From Pelagibacteraceae bacterium AG-422-B15 (lineage in GTDB: Bacteria; Pseudomonadota; Alphaproteobacteria; Pelagibacterales; AG-422-B15), in contig QCMN01000014.1 in assembly GCA_003213715.1 (NCBI GenBank), positions 1-33,453 of the forward strand: 33,453 bases of DNA, given 5' to 3'. Shown piece after piece: positions 1-8,175 of the stretch (its first letter is position 1; the number at the start of each line of letters is the position of its first letter). The position numbers and the translations under genes are program-made. Below the pieces are notes generated by a model. The model was given only the letters and a program-made list of their open reading frames with translations. It searched no databases and was not told the origin of the DNA.

Positions 1-281
1 TTCATTAACATTTCAGAGCACTCCGCAAATAGAAGTTCTTGTGATTTCTTATCATTATTTTTAATCATCTCTTGAACTTCATTAAAACTATGTCCACTAC
101 AAAAGATTTTTTCATTTGAACTTTCAAATATAACAAGTTTGTGATCTTTGGATTTACTAACGCGATCTATCTCCATTTTAATTGCTGACATCATTTCCAT
201 GGTCAGGCAATTTGCTGGTGCATCATTAAGAGTGAGCGTTACAACTTGTCCATCATCTTTACTTACTAAAATATCCGTCAT
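1..281 (-). CDS. Enoyl-CoA hydratase/isomerase (crotonase family), N-terminal part, cut by window edge
   Basis: Only the first 93 residues lie inside the window; the frame is still open at base 1. The start is MTDILVSKDD, followed by a beta-rich crotonase N-terminus (TLTLNDAPANCLT) and the segment FCSGHSFNEVQEM near residues 61-73. That segment matches the crotonase SGxDL/SGHDLKE oxyanion-hole motif. The family hydrates enoyl-CoA thioesters or isomerises their double bond in the cytoplasm. The ATG overlaps the TGA of the upstream alaX gene by 4 bp (ATGA), so the two are translationally coupled at the end of a four-gene minus-strand operon. A role in using crotonyl-CoA from the glutaryl-CoA dehydrogenase encoded about 21 kb away is possible, but it is inference. 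The subfamily cannot be assigned without the C-terminal catalytic region. Confidence 0.85.
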   Translation of the reverse strand, partial: MTDILVSKDDGQVVTLTLNDAPANCLTMEMMSAIKMEIDRVSKSKDHKLVIFESSNEKIFCSGHSFNEVQEMIKNNDKKSQELLFAECSEMLM

Positions 282-997
282 GAACTAAACCTTATATTAA
301 TTCGCCTATTTCTCTTACCTTTATTTTCAATCTTTCCAATCTCAAGTGGTCCAATTTCTTTCGTAGATTGGCAATGTGTTCCTCCACAACATTGAAGATC
401 AATAATGTTTTCTCCCTCACCAATTTGAACTGTTTGTACTTTGTTATCTATAACTGGAGGTGAAACGGCAGCTCCTTTCGCTAAGTGAGGATTTGATTTT
501 AGTTCATCTCCTGTAATTTGATTTATGATTATGGGATAGTCTTTACTAATAATATCCCTAATTTTCTCATTTAACTCTTCTTTATTTAGCATTGATGGAT
601 CAACATCAAAATCTATTCTTGATTTAGCACTTCCAACCGACGCACCTGTTATAAGGGCATCAACTAAGCTACACAAAATATGGCAACTCGAATGCATTTT
701 CATATGAGCATATCTAAGTTCCCAGTTGATCTTAAGTTCGGCGGATTGATTAATTAGGCTTTGATCGATGGGACCGTCAACAATATGCAAAATTTCATTC
801 GGCTTTGATCCTTTTTTAGTGTCTACAACTTTGAGAACTTGGTCCTTTAATACAATCTCACCTTGATCTCCAGGTTGTCCACCTGACTCTGCATAAAAAA
901 TTGTTCTATCCAATTGTATAATATTTTCTTCAACTCCAATAATACTGGCTTCTGTTTCTTTTAAGTAACTATCTTGATTGAAAAGAAGGTCAGTCAT
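278..997 (-). CDS. alaX: Free-standing AlaX-type alanyl-tRNA editing protein
   Basis: The product is a 239-residue homologue of the editing and C-Ala-like parts of alanyl-tRNA synthetase, which hydrolyses Ser- or Gly-tRNA(Ala). It shows the signature TIFYAESGGQPGDQG (residues 32-46), the zinc-binding HxxxH motif (H102, H106) and CxxxH (C204, H208 in CCGGTH). Length fits a stand-alone AlaX protein, not an AlaRS fragment. I chose the ATG at 997 (MTDLLFNQDS) rather than an upstream codon at 1063. The longer form would add 22 unconserved residues overlapping the glutamine-synthetase-like gene, whereas the shorter one leaves a 4-bp gap. The TGA overlaps the start of the enoyl-CoA hydratase gene. 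Function is well supported by family; why it sits in an amine-catabolism operon is unclear. Confidence 0.88.
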   Translation of the reverse strand: MTDLLFNQDSYLKETEASIIGVEENIIQLDRTIFYAESGGQPGDQGEIVLKDQVLKVVDTKKGSKPNEILHIVDGPIDQSLINQSAELKINWELRYAHMKMHSSCHILCSLVDALITGASVGSAKSRIDFDVDPSMLNKEELNEKIRDIISKDYPIIINQITGDELKSNPHLAKGAAVSPPVIDNKVQTVQIGEGENIIDLQCCGGTHCQSTKEIGPLEIGKIENKGKRNRRINIRFSS

Positions 998-1001
998 AAA
1001 T

Positions 1002-2372
1002 CTATAAATAAAATTCGTATTCTTCCGAAGGTATGAAACTGTTATCCATATATTCAAATTCACCTTCTTTGGCTGATACGTATAAATCGAGATACTCTTT
1101 TCCTAAATACTTAGATAAAATTTTTGATTCTTGAAAACGATTTAATGCAGACTCCATATTTTTTGGCATTTCAGGATCAGCAGTCTTATCAGCGCCTTCA
1201 GTGTTATCAAAACTTACTTGGTCTGTTGGTGAGAGTTTTTTTGTAAGTCCATGATGAAGTCCTGAAAGGATACAGGCTAAAACAAGATATGGATTTGCAT
1301 CAGCTGATGCTACCCGGTGTTCAATTCTTTTTGCGCTATCTGATCCAGCGGGTATTCTCAATGAAACATCTCTTCGATTCCAAGACCAACTTTTATTTAC
1401 AGGAACAAAATTTCGGGTTTGTAATCTTCGATAACCATTTCTATTTGGAATAAAAATTGGAAATGAGTCATAAAAAGTTTCTTGAAAACCAGCTAAAGCA
1501 TTCTTTAACTTATCATTTCCGTAACGATTCTTAGTTGCAAAAATATTTTTTCCATCATCATCGTACACTGAAATATGCAGGTGCATTCCATTTCCAGTCT
1601 CCTCAAGAAATGGCTTTGCCATAAATGTTGCTTCAAACCCATGCTTTGCAGTTGTTTCTTTTATTATTCTTCTTAACATTGCTGCATCATCCGCTGCTTT
1701 AAGCAGATCACCGGTATGCTTTAAATTAATTTCGTACTGGCCAGCAGCAAATTCACTTGAAGCTGTTGTTGCAGGGATATCTTGAATTTTACAGTTCTCG
1801 TTAATTTCATTAAATAAATCCCCAAACATATCAAGGTCAGGAATTCCATATACATGAGTTTTACTTGCACCTAATGCAGGGACTGGCTTGCCTTCCTCAT
1901 TTCTTTTCTTATCCAACAAATAAAACTCTAATTCAAAAGCCACTACTGGATTTAAGCCGGTGCCTTTGAATTTATTCATTACTTTTTCTAAAATATTTCT
2001 TGGATCAACTTCCGCAGGATTTTCTATTACACCCCATTTTTCCTGTTCTTTTCTCATAGAAATTAGTACTTGAAGAACCTTGCTATCCCAAGGGACGGGC
2101 TTTATGGAATTTTTAACGGGCATTAAAACCCCATCTGGATCTCCGTCAGTCCAACCAAGATTCATCGTGTTGGTTACGCCACCTAGGACATCTAAATAAA
2201 ATGCTGAAAAAGGTAACAATACACCATCTGAAAAAATTTTATCTGCCTCTAGTACTGGAAATCTTTTTCCCCTCACATATCCACAGAGGTCTGTAAATAT
2301 TGCGTCTACATATTGGATATTATGATGACGATTAAGCACTTCATCAAATTCTGATTGTGTTGCAAGTTCCAT
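1002..2372 (-). CDS. puuA: Glutamine synthetase family, PuuA-like gamma-glutamyl-amine ligase
   Basis: The 456-residue protein belongs to the glutamine-synthetase fold group that joins glutamate's gamma-carboxyl to an amine using ATP (gamma-glutamylputrescine synthetase type). The N-terminus (TDLCGYVRGKRFPV, residues 27-40) is typical of PuuA rather than housekeeping GlnA. Active-site motifs are present: FELEF with metal-ligand glutamates (147, 149), SSEFAAGQYEINL (E207, E214), the HLH ATP/metal motif at 264-266, NRRDVSLRIP near 332-341 and EHRVASADANPY near 351-362. There is no GlnA-type C-terminal adenylylation region. It lies 18 bp after the Rieske-less oxygenase gene and 4 bp before alaX. 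Together with PuuB-, PuuD- and SpuC-like genes elsewhere in the window it supports a gamma-glutamylated amine pathway. The amine could be a mono-, di- or polyamine (gamma-glutamylmethylamide synthetases look similar). Confidence 0.82.
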   Translation of the reverse strand: MELATQSEFDEVLNRHHNIQYVDAIFTDLCGYVRGKRFPVLEADKIFSDGVLLPFSAFYLDVLGGVTNTMNLGWTDGDPDGVLMPVKNSIKPVPWDSKVLQVLISMRKEQEKWGVIENPAEVDPRNILEKVMNKFKGTGLNPVVAFELEFYLLDKKRNEEGKPVPALGASKTHVYGIPDLDMFGDLFNEINENCKIQDIPATTASSEFAAGQYEINLKHTGDLLKAADDAAMLRRIIKETTAKHGFEATFMAKPFLEETGNGMHLHISVYDDDGKNIFATKNRYGNDKLKNALAGFQETFYDSFPIFIPNRNGYRRLQTRNFVPVNKSWSWNRRDVSLRIPAGSDSAKRIEHRVASADANPYLVLACILSGLHHGLTKKLSPTDQVSFDNTEGADKTADPEMPKNMESALNRFQESKILSKYLGKEYLDLYVSAKEGEFEYMDNSFIPSEEYEFYL

Positions 2373-2390
2373 ATAGGTATCGAATTAAGA

Positions 2391-3485
2391 TTAGACTAAG
2401 TCGTTCAGGTGTGTCTGTAAATGATTAAGGTAAAATTTCTGATATTGAACTAAGCTCGTCTCTAAATCCCCATATTTGCCAGGCTGATAGGACCTGCTTT
2501 CAATTCCCTTTTGATTCATTTCACATAACTGGGAATCTTCAGTAGAAGTTTGGTCCCACAAAAAAATCATTTTATCGACATCAACTTCTGCATCTTTATG
2601 AGTTACCCAATATTGGGTCACTACTGTTTTATTTTGATTAATTGGTGAGAATAAAAAAAGTATCACAAATTCGTTATTTGCAACAAAGCTGTTAAATGGG
2701 CTGAAACCAATTGCTGTATAACCATTGTCAGCACCAATCTCCCTAAAATCACCCATCAATGTTGAACAAGAATAACTGCCATCCATTGTTTCTGATGCGA
2801 TACCTTCAGGTAAAGGTGTGCGCTCTGCAATTCTAAAATATTTTGAGTCATGCTCACTGTACTCTCCAACAAATAAACCTCTTTTTAAAGTTTGTTCTGT
2901 CCACTCTTTAATACGTTTTGTAAGTTTAGGGGCCTCAATTCCTGAGCCAACACCTGCTCCATAAGAATTACAGTAATCTTCACCATGCACACTTAGATAA
3001 TCTTTGTGCGTAAATTCGCCTCCCCAGCAATGAGCGCATTCTTTAAAATTATGAATTGTAGCTAAATGTGAAGCATTAAAAATAAAATCTTTTTGAAAAG
3101 CAATCTTGCCATCATTAAGTCCATGAATTTTGATGTATGGTTCAAGTGGTTTAATGAATTCATCAAATGAATAGGGAGAGTTTGATAAATTGATGAATAC
3201 TAAACTCTCATACACTTTTAAATGACACTTAATATTTGGATCAGATGCGGAAATTGAAAGTTGATTATCATCTGTTTTTTTTATCTCTATAAATCCTTTA
3301 TTTAAGTTGTATGTAAAGATATTGGTTTGATTAAAGTACGAGAGATGGGTGAGAAAAACCCATTGTTTTTTGAAAATTGCATCATAACTTGCATGAAATA
3401 TCTCTGAATTTGTAAAGAAAAGTTGATCCATTCCTGCGTGTGGATCTTGGCTTTGTATTAAACTTTTGATTTTTTCACTTATCAT
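2391..3485 (-). CDS. Rieske-oxygenase-like catalytic subunit lacking the Rieske [2Fe-2S] motif
   Basis: The 364-residue protein is clearly paralogous to the full Rieske oxygenase at 10470-11708: shared blocks include F-K-QW near the N-terminus, VYESLVFINLS versus IYEGLIFINLS, FDEFI-PL, NFKECAHC versus NFQECYHC, GAGVG/GAGIG, RTP, STLMG/SSLMG, FSPF/FNPF and WD-T. Between residues about 73 and 85 the whole cluster-binding stretch (C-x-H ... C-x2-H) of the paralogue is missing. The length difference, 412 versus 364, is exactly 48 residues. The mononuclear-iron site appears kept: N146, E149, H152, H160 and D317. Spacing between the two histidines is seven residues instead of four. The reading frame is intact and first in a four-gene operon, so it is not an obvious pseudogene. 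By analogy with NdmC of caffeine demethylation, a Rieske-less subunit that takes electrons from a partner, it may work with another Rieske protein. The substrate is unknown. Confidence 0.85.
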   Translation of the reverse strand: MISEKIKSLIQSQDPHAGMDQLFFTNSEIFHASYDAIFKKQWVFLTHLSYFNQTNIFTYNLNKGFIEIKKTDDNQLSISASDPNIKCHLKVYESLVFINLSNSPYSFDEFIKPLEPYIKIHGLNDGKIAFQKDFIFNASHLATIHNFKECAHCWGGEFTHKDYLSVHGEDYCNSYGAGVGSGIEAPKLTKRIKEWTEQTLKRGLFVGEYSEHDSKYFRIAERTPLPEGIASETMDGSYSCSTLMGDFREIGADNGYTAIGFSPFNSFVANNEFVILFLFSPINQNKTVVTQYWVTHKDAEVDVDKMIFLWDQTSTEDSQLCEMNQKGIESRSYQPGKYGDLETSLVQYQKFYLNHLQTHLNDLV

Positions 3486-3537
3486 AAATAATTTTCAATA
3501 TATTTTAATAATTGTTAAATTTAAATAAAAAATCATC

Positions 3538-5031
3538 ATGAATGATACTGATATTGAAATTTGTTATTTATCCGCTTCAGAAACATTAAAGAAGTATAAA
3601 GAAAAAAAATTATCTCCAGTTGAAGTCCTGTCGGCTGTAATTAAAAGAATAGAAACAGTTAATCCCAAGATAAATGCATTTAATTATCTTGATTTTGATA
3701 AGTCTATAGAACTTGCAAAAGAGTCTGAGAAAAAATTTTTCAATAATAATAATGTTCTGCCTCTTGAAGGATTACCTTTAGCAATAAAAGACGAAGTGAA
3801 TATAAAAGGACAACCAAATCGTAATGGTTGCTTACTTCTCAAGAATAATATCGCACAGAAAACTGATATTGATGTTGAAACAATAGTCAATTCTGGCGCG
3901 ATACTTCACGGTCGCACAACCAATCCAGAATTTTCTCTCACTTCTTTTTGTCACTCAAAACTAAATGGCGTAACAAGAAACCCTTGGAACTTAGATATGA
4001 CACCTGGTGGATCAAGTGGAGGTAGTGCGGCTGCATTAGCTTCAGGTTGTGCAATGTTGACAACAGGAAGTGACATTGGGGGTTCAATAAGAATACCAGC
4101 AGGCGCATGCGGAGTAGTTGGATACAAGCCACCTCATGGAAGAAATGCTCAAAGTTATCCATTCAATCATGACCCTTACTGTGTAACAGGACCACTCGCA
4201 AGAACAGTGGTTGATACTGCAATGATGCAAAACATTATGTGTGGACCAAACCAAAAAGACATAACATCTTTACGTCCAAAAAAAACATTACCATTAAATT
4301 ACGAAAATATTAAAAATTGGAAAATTGCTTATTCAATGGACTTAGGATTTTTTGAGATTGATAAAGAAGTGGAGCAGAACACGCTGACGGCATTAAAAAA
4401 GTTTGAAAGTCTTGGATGTCAGGTCACAGAGGTGAAACTTAATTGGAAAAAAGATGAAGTAAATTCGGTTTGCTTTAGTCATTATGCAAATTCTTTTTAT
4501 AAAGAAATTTCTGAGCTTTCAGATTCTGAAAAAGAACAGCTGAGTGATTACACAAAAATGTTCAGTGGTGTTACTGAAATGCACATTGACTCCTTAAAAA
4601 ATAATAAAAAAATTTATCACGAACAAATTGGTGCTCACTTGGGTTATGGCGTTGAAGAAAGTGCAGTGGTGACTGGAAAAATGTATGAAGAAATTGGTCC
4701 AATATTAGAAAAATATGATTTATTTATTTGCCCTACCAATGCCTTACCGGCAATCAAAGCAGATATTGATATAGTAAACGAACGCGTCATTATTAATGGA
4801 AAAGAACAAGAATGTGCTGACTTTGCATGGTGCATGTCCCACCCATTCAATATGTTGGGTAAACTGCCAGTCCTTTCCGTACCCTCTGGCTTTAGTTCAA
4901 ATCAAGTGCCTACTGGCATTCAGATTATTTCACGCTCCTACAGTGATGAACTAGTATTTCAAGGAGGATACAACTACGAAATGGTCGATCCATGGCTAAA
5001 TAATGCGAAAAATCGGCCAGTTTTTGATTGA
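3538..5031 (+). CDS. Amidase (amidase-signature family)
   Basis: The 497-residue protein hydrolyses an amide bond through a Ser-cisSer-Lys triad, all of which is visible: K84 in AIKDEVN, cis-serine S159 in TPGGSSGGS, and nucleophile S183 in GSDIGGSIRIPAG. The spacings (75 and 24 residues) match those of fatty-acid amide hydrolase. No signal peptide is seen, so it should be cytoplasmic. It is divergent from the Rieske-less oxygenase (52-bp gap) and is followed by the solute-binding protein gene, which has its own promoter. It may release an amine or a carboxylate from an imported amide, or from a gamma-glutamyl or N-acyl intermediate, but the substrate of amidase-signature enzymes cannot be read from sequence. 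It lacks GatB/GatC neighbours, so it is unlikely to be the tRNA amidotransferase GatA. Confidence 0.88.
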   Translation: MNDTDIEICYLSASETLKKYKEKKLSPVEVLSAVIKRIETVNPKINAFNYLDFDKSIELAKESEKKFFNNNNVLPLEGLPLAIKDEVNIKGQPNRNGCLLLKNNIAQKTDIDVETIVNSGAILHGRTTNPEFSLTSFCHSKLNGVTRNPWNLDMTPGGSSGGSAAALASGCAMLTTGSDIGGSIRIPAGACGVVGYKPPHGRNAQSYPFNHDPYCVTGPLARTVVDTAMMQNIMCGPNQKDITSLRPKKTLPLNYENIKNWKIAYSMDLGFFEIDKEVEQNTLTALKKFESLGCQVTEVKLNWKKDEVNSVCFSHYANSFYKEISELSDSEKEQLSDYTKMFSGVTEMHIDSLKNNKKIYHEQIGAHLGYGVEESAVVTGKMYEEIGPILEKYDLFICPTNALPAIKADIDIVNERVIINGKEQECADFAWCMSHPFNMLGKLPVLSVPSGFSSNQVPTGIQIISRSYSDELVFQGGYNYEMVDPWLNNAKNRPVFD

Positions 5032-5038
5032 TATAGTA

Positions 5039-5066
5039 TTGACCAGTTTATCCAGAGGTGTACAAT
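5039..5066 (+). promoter_or_regulatory. Predicted sigma70-type promoter of the solute-binding protein gene
   Basis: A -35 element TTGACC (5039-5044, five of six consensus bases) and a -10 element TACAAT (5061-5066, five of six) are separated by 16 bp. They begin immediately after the amidase stop codon. The start codon at 5101 follows an AAGGA-like ribosome-binding site (about 5087-5091). This separates expression of the binding protein from the amidase. Confidence 0.6.
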
Positions 5067-5100
5067 TTTTTCAGATTAAACAAAAAAAGGATAATTAATT

Positions 5101-6225
5101 ATGCCAAAATACGATGTAACTAAAAAGTTCATTGATAACTTGCGAGAAGGCAAGGTAAGTCGTAGGTCTTTTGTAAAGGGTATGGGTGCAGCTGGTGTTC
5201 TAGGTTTAACATCCGGTCTTGTTCCTGCTACTAATGCATTTGCATCTACTGGACGTGCTTTTGTTTGGGGCGGTTATGATGACGATGGTCTATTTGGACC
5301 ATATGTTGAAGCTCACGGATCACCAGAATATTCAACTTTTGGAGATGCGGAAGAAGGTCTTCAAAAATTAAAAGCTGGTTTTGAAGTTGATGTTGCTTGG
5401 CCTTGCCAAGGTGAAATTGCACGATGGGTAAGAGCTGGTGTTATTCAGCCACTGGACACATCAAGATTAGAAAACTGGGGAGATATGTTCCCAGAAGTTA
5501 GAGACTTACCAAGTGGTATAGTTAACGGACAAAACTATTTTGCACCGGTTGACTGGGGAGACACAAGTATTGTGTACAACACTGATAAAGTCACTTGGAT
5601 GCAACCAGGTAATGAAAGTCTATATCTCTTAGAAGATCCAAGAATGAAAGGTAAAGTTGGAGTACTTGATAGTGCTGCAGATAGTTTATTCTTGATGATG
5701 CATTATCTAGGAACAGACATTAAGGACATTAACCAATTAAATAAGGCGGCTATTGATCAAGGTATCAATAAGTTCCGTGAACTCAGAGATAATGGAAACA
5801 TTAGAACATTCTTCGCTGACTCTGCTTCTATTGCTGAAGCAATTGGAAATGAAGAGGTCTGGGCTTCAATTTGTTGGAATGAAACATCATGGGAGACTGG
5901 TTACCCAATGATGCGTCCTGTTGAAGGTACAATGACATGGGCATGCGGACTTGCAATTGCGACAGGTGCAAATCTTGATGTTGCTTATGACATGATTAAC
6001 GCTGCAACTAGTGCCGAAACTTCAGCTTACCTATTAAGCGAATGGGGTTATGGACACTCTAACCAAAAAGGCTTTGGCTCACTTACTGCAGATGAGCTAG
6101 CTGAAAGAGGAGTTGCTCCAAACCCAGCTGAACACTTAGCAAATGGTGCGTTCTCAGTAATGCCACCAGATGATGTAACGGATTACATGGAAGCTCAATG
6201 GGCAGAAATGACTGCTGGCGGTTAA
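5101..6225 (+). CDS. Tat-exported extracellular solute-binding protein, spermidine/putrescine (PotD) type
   Basis: The 374-residue periplasmic binding protein is of the polyamine/opine-type ABC importer family. The N-terminus carries a twin-arginine signal, VSRRSFVKG (RR at 21-22), a hydrophobic stretch, and a likely cleavage after NAFA (residue 48), so it is probably exported folded by Tat. The mature domain has PotD-like landmarks, for example PVDWGDTSIVYNTDKV near 142-157 and GTMTWACGLAIATGAN before the C-terminal lobe. In classical polyamine binders an acidic residue follows the equivalent W; here that segment reads WACG, which may mean the ligand is not a free polyamine (inference). It is convergent with the transporter genes at 6275-9060, which lack their own binding protein, and a strong terminator lies between them. 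Confidence 0.87.
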   Translation: MPKYDVTKKFIDNLREGKVSRRSFVKGMGAAGVLGLTSGLVPATNAFASTGRAFVWGGYDDDGLFGPYVEAHGSPEYSTFGDAEEGLQKLKAGFEVDVAWPCQGEIARWVRAGVIQPLDTSRLENWGDMFPEVRDLPSGIVNGQNYFAPVDWGDTSIVYNTDKVTWMQPGNESLYLLEDPRMKGKVGVLDSAADSLFLMMHYLGTDIKDINQLNKAAIDQGINKFRELRDNGNIRTFFADSASIAEAIGNEEVWASICWNETSWETGYPMMRPVEGTMTWACGLAIATGANLDVAYDMINAATSAETSAYLLSEWGYGHSNQKGFGSLTADELAERGVAPNPAEHLANGAFSVMPPDDVTDYMEAQWAEMTAGG

Positions 6226-6246
6226 TCTTAAATTTGTGAAATCATT

Positions 6247-6285
6247 AATAGCCTGTTCTCTTATTGAGAGCAGGCTATTTTTTTT
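6247..6285 (+). terminator. Rho-independent terminator between convergent binding-protein and ATPase genes
   Basis: A 14-bp inverted repeat (AATAGCCTGTTCTC paired with GAGAGCAGGCTATT, one G-U pair) closes a TTATT loop and is followed by eight T residues on the plus strand. It ends the solute-binding protein transcript. The stop codon of the convergent ATPase gene (6275-6277) lies inside the right arm. The minus-strand side has a weaker U-tract. Confidence 0.9.
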
Positions 6286-7357
6286 GCAGTAAGCTAATAT
6301 CTTCTAAACTGATACTTATAAAACAAGTATTATTCTCAAATGACTGATTATCAAAGTGCTGGGATGATACAGTTATTACTTTATTTATTCCTGATACCTC
6401 AACATAAAATCTTGTCATTTCTCCTAAGTAGGAAGTCTGATTTATTTTTGCTTCTAAGCAAATATCCCAATCAGATTTATCTCTAGAAATCATCATTGAC
6501 TCTGGTCGAACACTACAAACAACATCAGACGAATTCTCTGGAATATTTAGGTTATTCTTTACTTTGAAATCACCAAGATCTTCAATCGCAACATTGATGT
6601 GATCGCCATCTTTTGACCTTGTAGATGCTTTTAAAAAGTTTGTTTCTCCAATGAAATCACTTACAAAAATATTTTCTGGGTTCTTATAAAGTTCATTTGG
6701 AGCAGAAAGTTGTTGTATCTTGCCTTCACTCATAACAGCAACTCTATCAGACATGCTTATTGCTTCTTGTTGATCATGAGTAACAAATACAAAGGTAATT
6801 CCAATTTCTTTCTGTAGCGTTCTCAATTCAAGTTGCATTTCGTCTCTTAATTTTTTATCTAATGCTCCAAGAGGCTCGTCCAATAAAAGAACTTTTGGTT
6901 GTCTAACTAAAGCTCTTGCTAACGCAACACGCTGTCTTTGCCCACCAGATAATTGGCCACTGAATCTTTCCTCATAACCCTCAAGCTTGACAAGGGCTAA
7001 AACATCATCAACTCTTTTTTTAATTTCGTCATCAGTCAAACCAAGTTTTCTTAATCCAAATTTTATATTTTGCTCAACATTAATGTGAGGAAATATGGCA
7101 TAGTTTTGAAATACCATATTTGTAGGTCTTTTATCAGGAGGCAATGCAGTGATATCACTGCCATCGATTAATAAATTACCATTTGTTGGATATTCAAATC
7201 CTGCTAACAATCGGAGTAAAGTTGTCTTTCCACATCCTGATGGACCTAACAAAGAAAAGAACTCTCCTTCTTTAATTGAAAAAGACACGTCATCAACTGC
7301 TTTGACATTTCCAAAATGTTTTGAAATTCCGTTTATCTGAATAAAATTTTCGTTCAT
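6275..7357 (-). CDS. potA: ABC transporter ATPase, spermidine/putrescine (PotA) type
   Basis: The 360-residue cytoplasmic ATPase energises import through the two adjacent permeases. It has Walker A GPSGCGKTT (38-46), a Q-loop in VFQNYAIFPH, the signature LSGGQRQRVA, Walker B VLLLDEPLGALD and the switch histidine in VTHDQQEA. A C-terminal TOBE-like region of about 120 residues follows, as in PotA and other CUT1/polyamine-type ATPases. It is the last gene of a minus-strand run, 5 bp after the potC-like permease. The family association with PotBC permeases and a PotD-type binding protein supports polyamine or related cation import. PotA-like ATPases also serve betaine, opine and iron systems, so the symbol indicates family rather than proven substrate. 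Confidence 0.9.
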   Translation of the reverse strand: MNENFIQINGISKHFGNVKAVDDVSFSIKEGEFFSLLGPSGCGKTTLLRLLAGFEYPTNGNLLIDGSDITALPPDKRPTNMVFQNYAIFPHINVEQNIKFGLRKLGLTDDEIKKRVDDVLALVKLEGYEERFSGQLSGGQRQRVALARALVRQPKVLLLDEPLGALDKKLRDEMQLELRTLQKEIGITFVFVTHDQQEAISMSDRVAVMSEGKIQQLSAPNELYKNPENIFVSDFIGETNFLKASTRSKDGDHINVAIEDLGDFKVKNNLNIPENSSDVVCSVRPESMMISRDKSDWDICLEAKINQTSYLGEMTRFYVEVSGINKVITVSSQHFDNQSFENNTCFISISLEDISLLQKK

Positions 7358-7362
7358 ATTTT

Positions 7363-8172
7363 TTATAATTTAATAGCTATGTCCTGTTTCTCTTTGCCTT
7401 GTCCAACATTTCTCAGCCAGAATGCTAACAAAACAATAAAAGTAGTAAACACAATTATCACCGCTCCCAAAGCAAGTACATGTGGGAGTTTTTTCACAAA
7501 TCGCATTTGATTCCACATATACATTGGTAAAGTTGCATCACTGCCAGATAGAAAGAATGCCAGAATAAATTCATCAAAGGATATAATAAAACTTAGTAAT
7601 AAAGCTGCTATTATACCTGGCAAATAAAGAGGTAGTGATACTCTGTAAAAAGTTCCCCATGCATTTTCCCCTAAATCACGTGAAGCTTCTTCTAAAGAAA
7701 AGTCAAAACCTTCTATTCGCGCAATCAATATCAACATTGCAAATGGAGTACAAAACAATATGTGTCCTATTGTTACTGGAACCAGACCCAATGGAAAACC
7801 AAGGTTGATCCATATAATTAATATTGATACTGCTAAAATAATTTCTGGTATTAAAAACGGCATCATTATGGCTCCGTAAGAAACATTCTGACCCCTAAAT
7901 TTGTATCTAACAAATGCCTTTGCAGCGAGAAGTGCAATTGCTGTACTTACAACGCTTGCAACAACGCCGACTTTAACGCTCGCCCATAAAGCTTTATGTA
8001 AGTTTCGCTTTGACCACATTTCCTCATAATGATCTGTGGTAAATCCTGCTAATGGAAATGACATATAATTTGCATCATTAAAACTGAAAATCGGTAAAAA
8101 AAGAACCGGTATATAGAGAAAACCAAAATATATTAATGTGTAAACTAGCAGTGAATTGTTTTTTTCATTCAT
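7363..8172 (-). CDS. potC: ABC transporter permease, PotC type
   Basis: The 269-residue inner-membrane permease has about six hydrophobic segments and the cytoplasmic EAA loop EASRDLGENAWGTFYRVSLP followed by LPGIIAALLLSFIISFDEF. The EEASRDLG form with FDEF is typical of PotC-type permeases. It forms the membrane channel with the PotB-like subunit encoded 3 bp upstream, and it couples to the ATPase encoded 5 bp downstream. The N-terminus is short, with a first membrane segment around residues 8-28. No unusual features were noted. Confidence 0.9.
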   Translation of the reverse strand: MNEKNNSLLVYTLIYFGFLYIPVLFLPIFSFNDANYMSFPLAGFTTDHYEEMWSKRNLHKALWASVKVGVVASVVSTAIALLAAKAFVRYKFRGQNVSYGAIMMPFLIPEIILAVSILIIWINLGFPLGLVPVTIGHILFCTPFAMLILIARIEGFDFSLEEASRDLGENAWGTFYRVSLPLYLPGIIAALLLSFIISFDEFILAFFLSGSDATLPMYMWNQMRFVKKLPHVLALGAVIIVFTTFIVLLAFWLRNVGQGKEKQDIAIKL

Positions 8173-8175
8173 AAT

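Noticed and set aside
1002-2372. Housekeeping glutamine synthetase GlnA
   Set aside because: The N-terminus and overall pattern match PuuA-type ligases, and no glnB or ntr genes are adjacent.
2391-3485. Frameshifted or decayed pseudogene of a Rieske oxygenase
   Set aside because: The frame is intact from start to stop, homology runs continuously on both sides of the missing block, iron-site residues remain, and the gene leads a tight operon.
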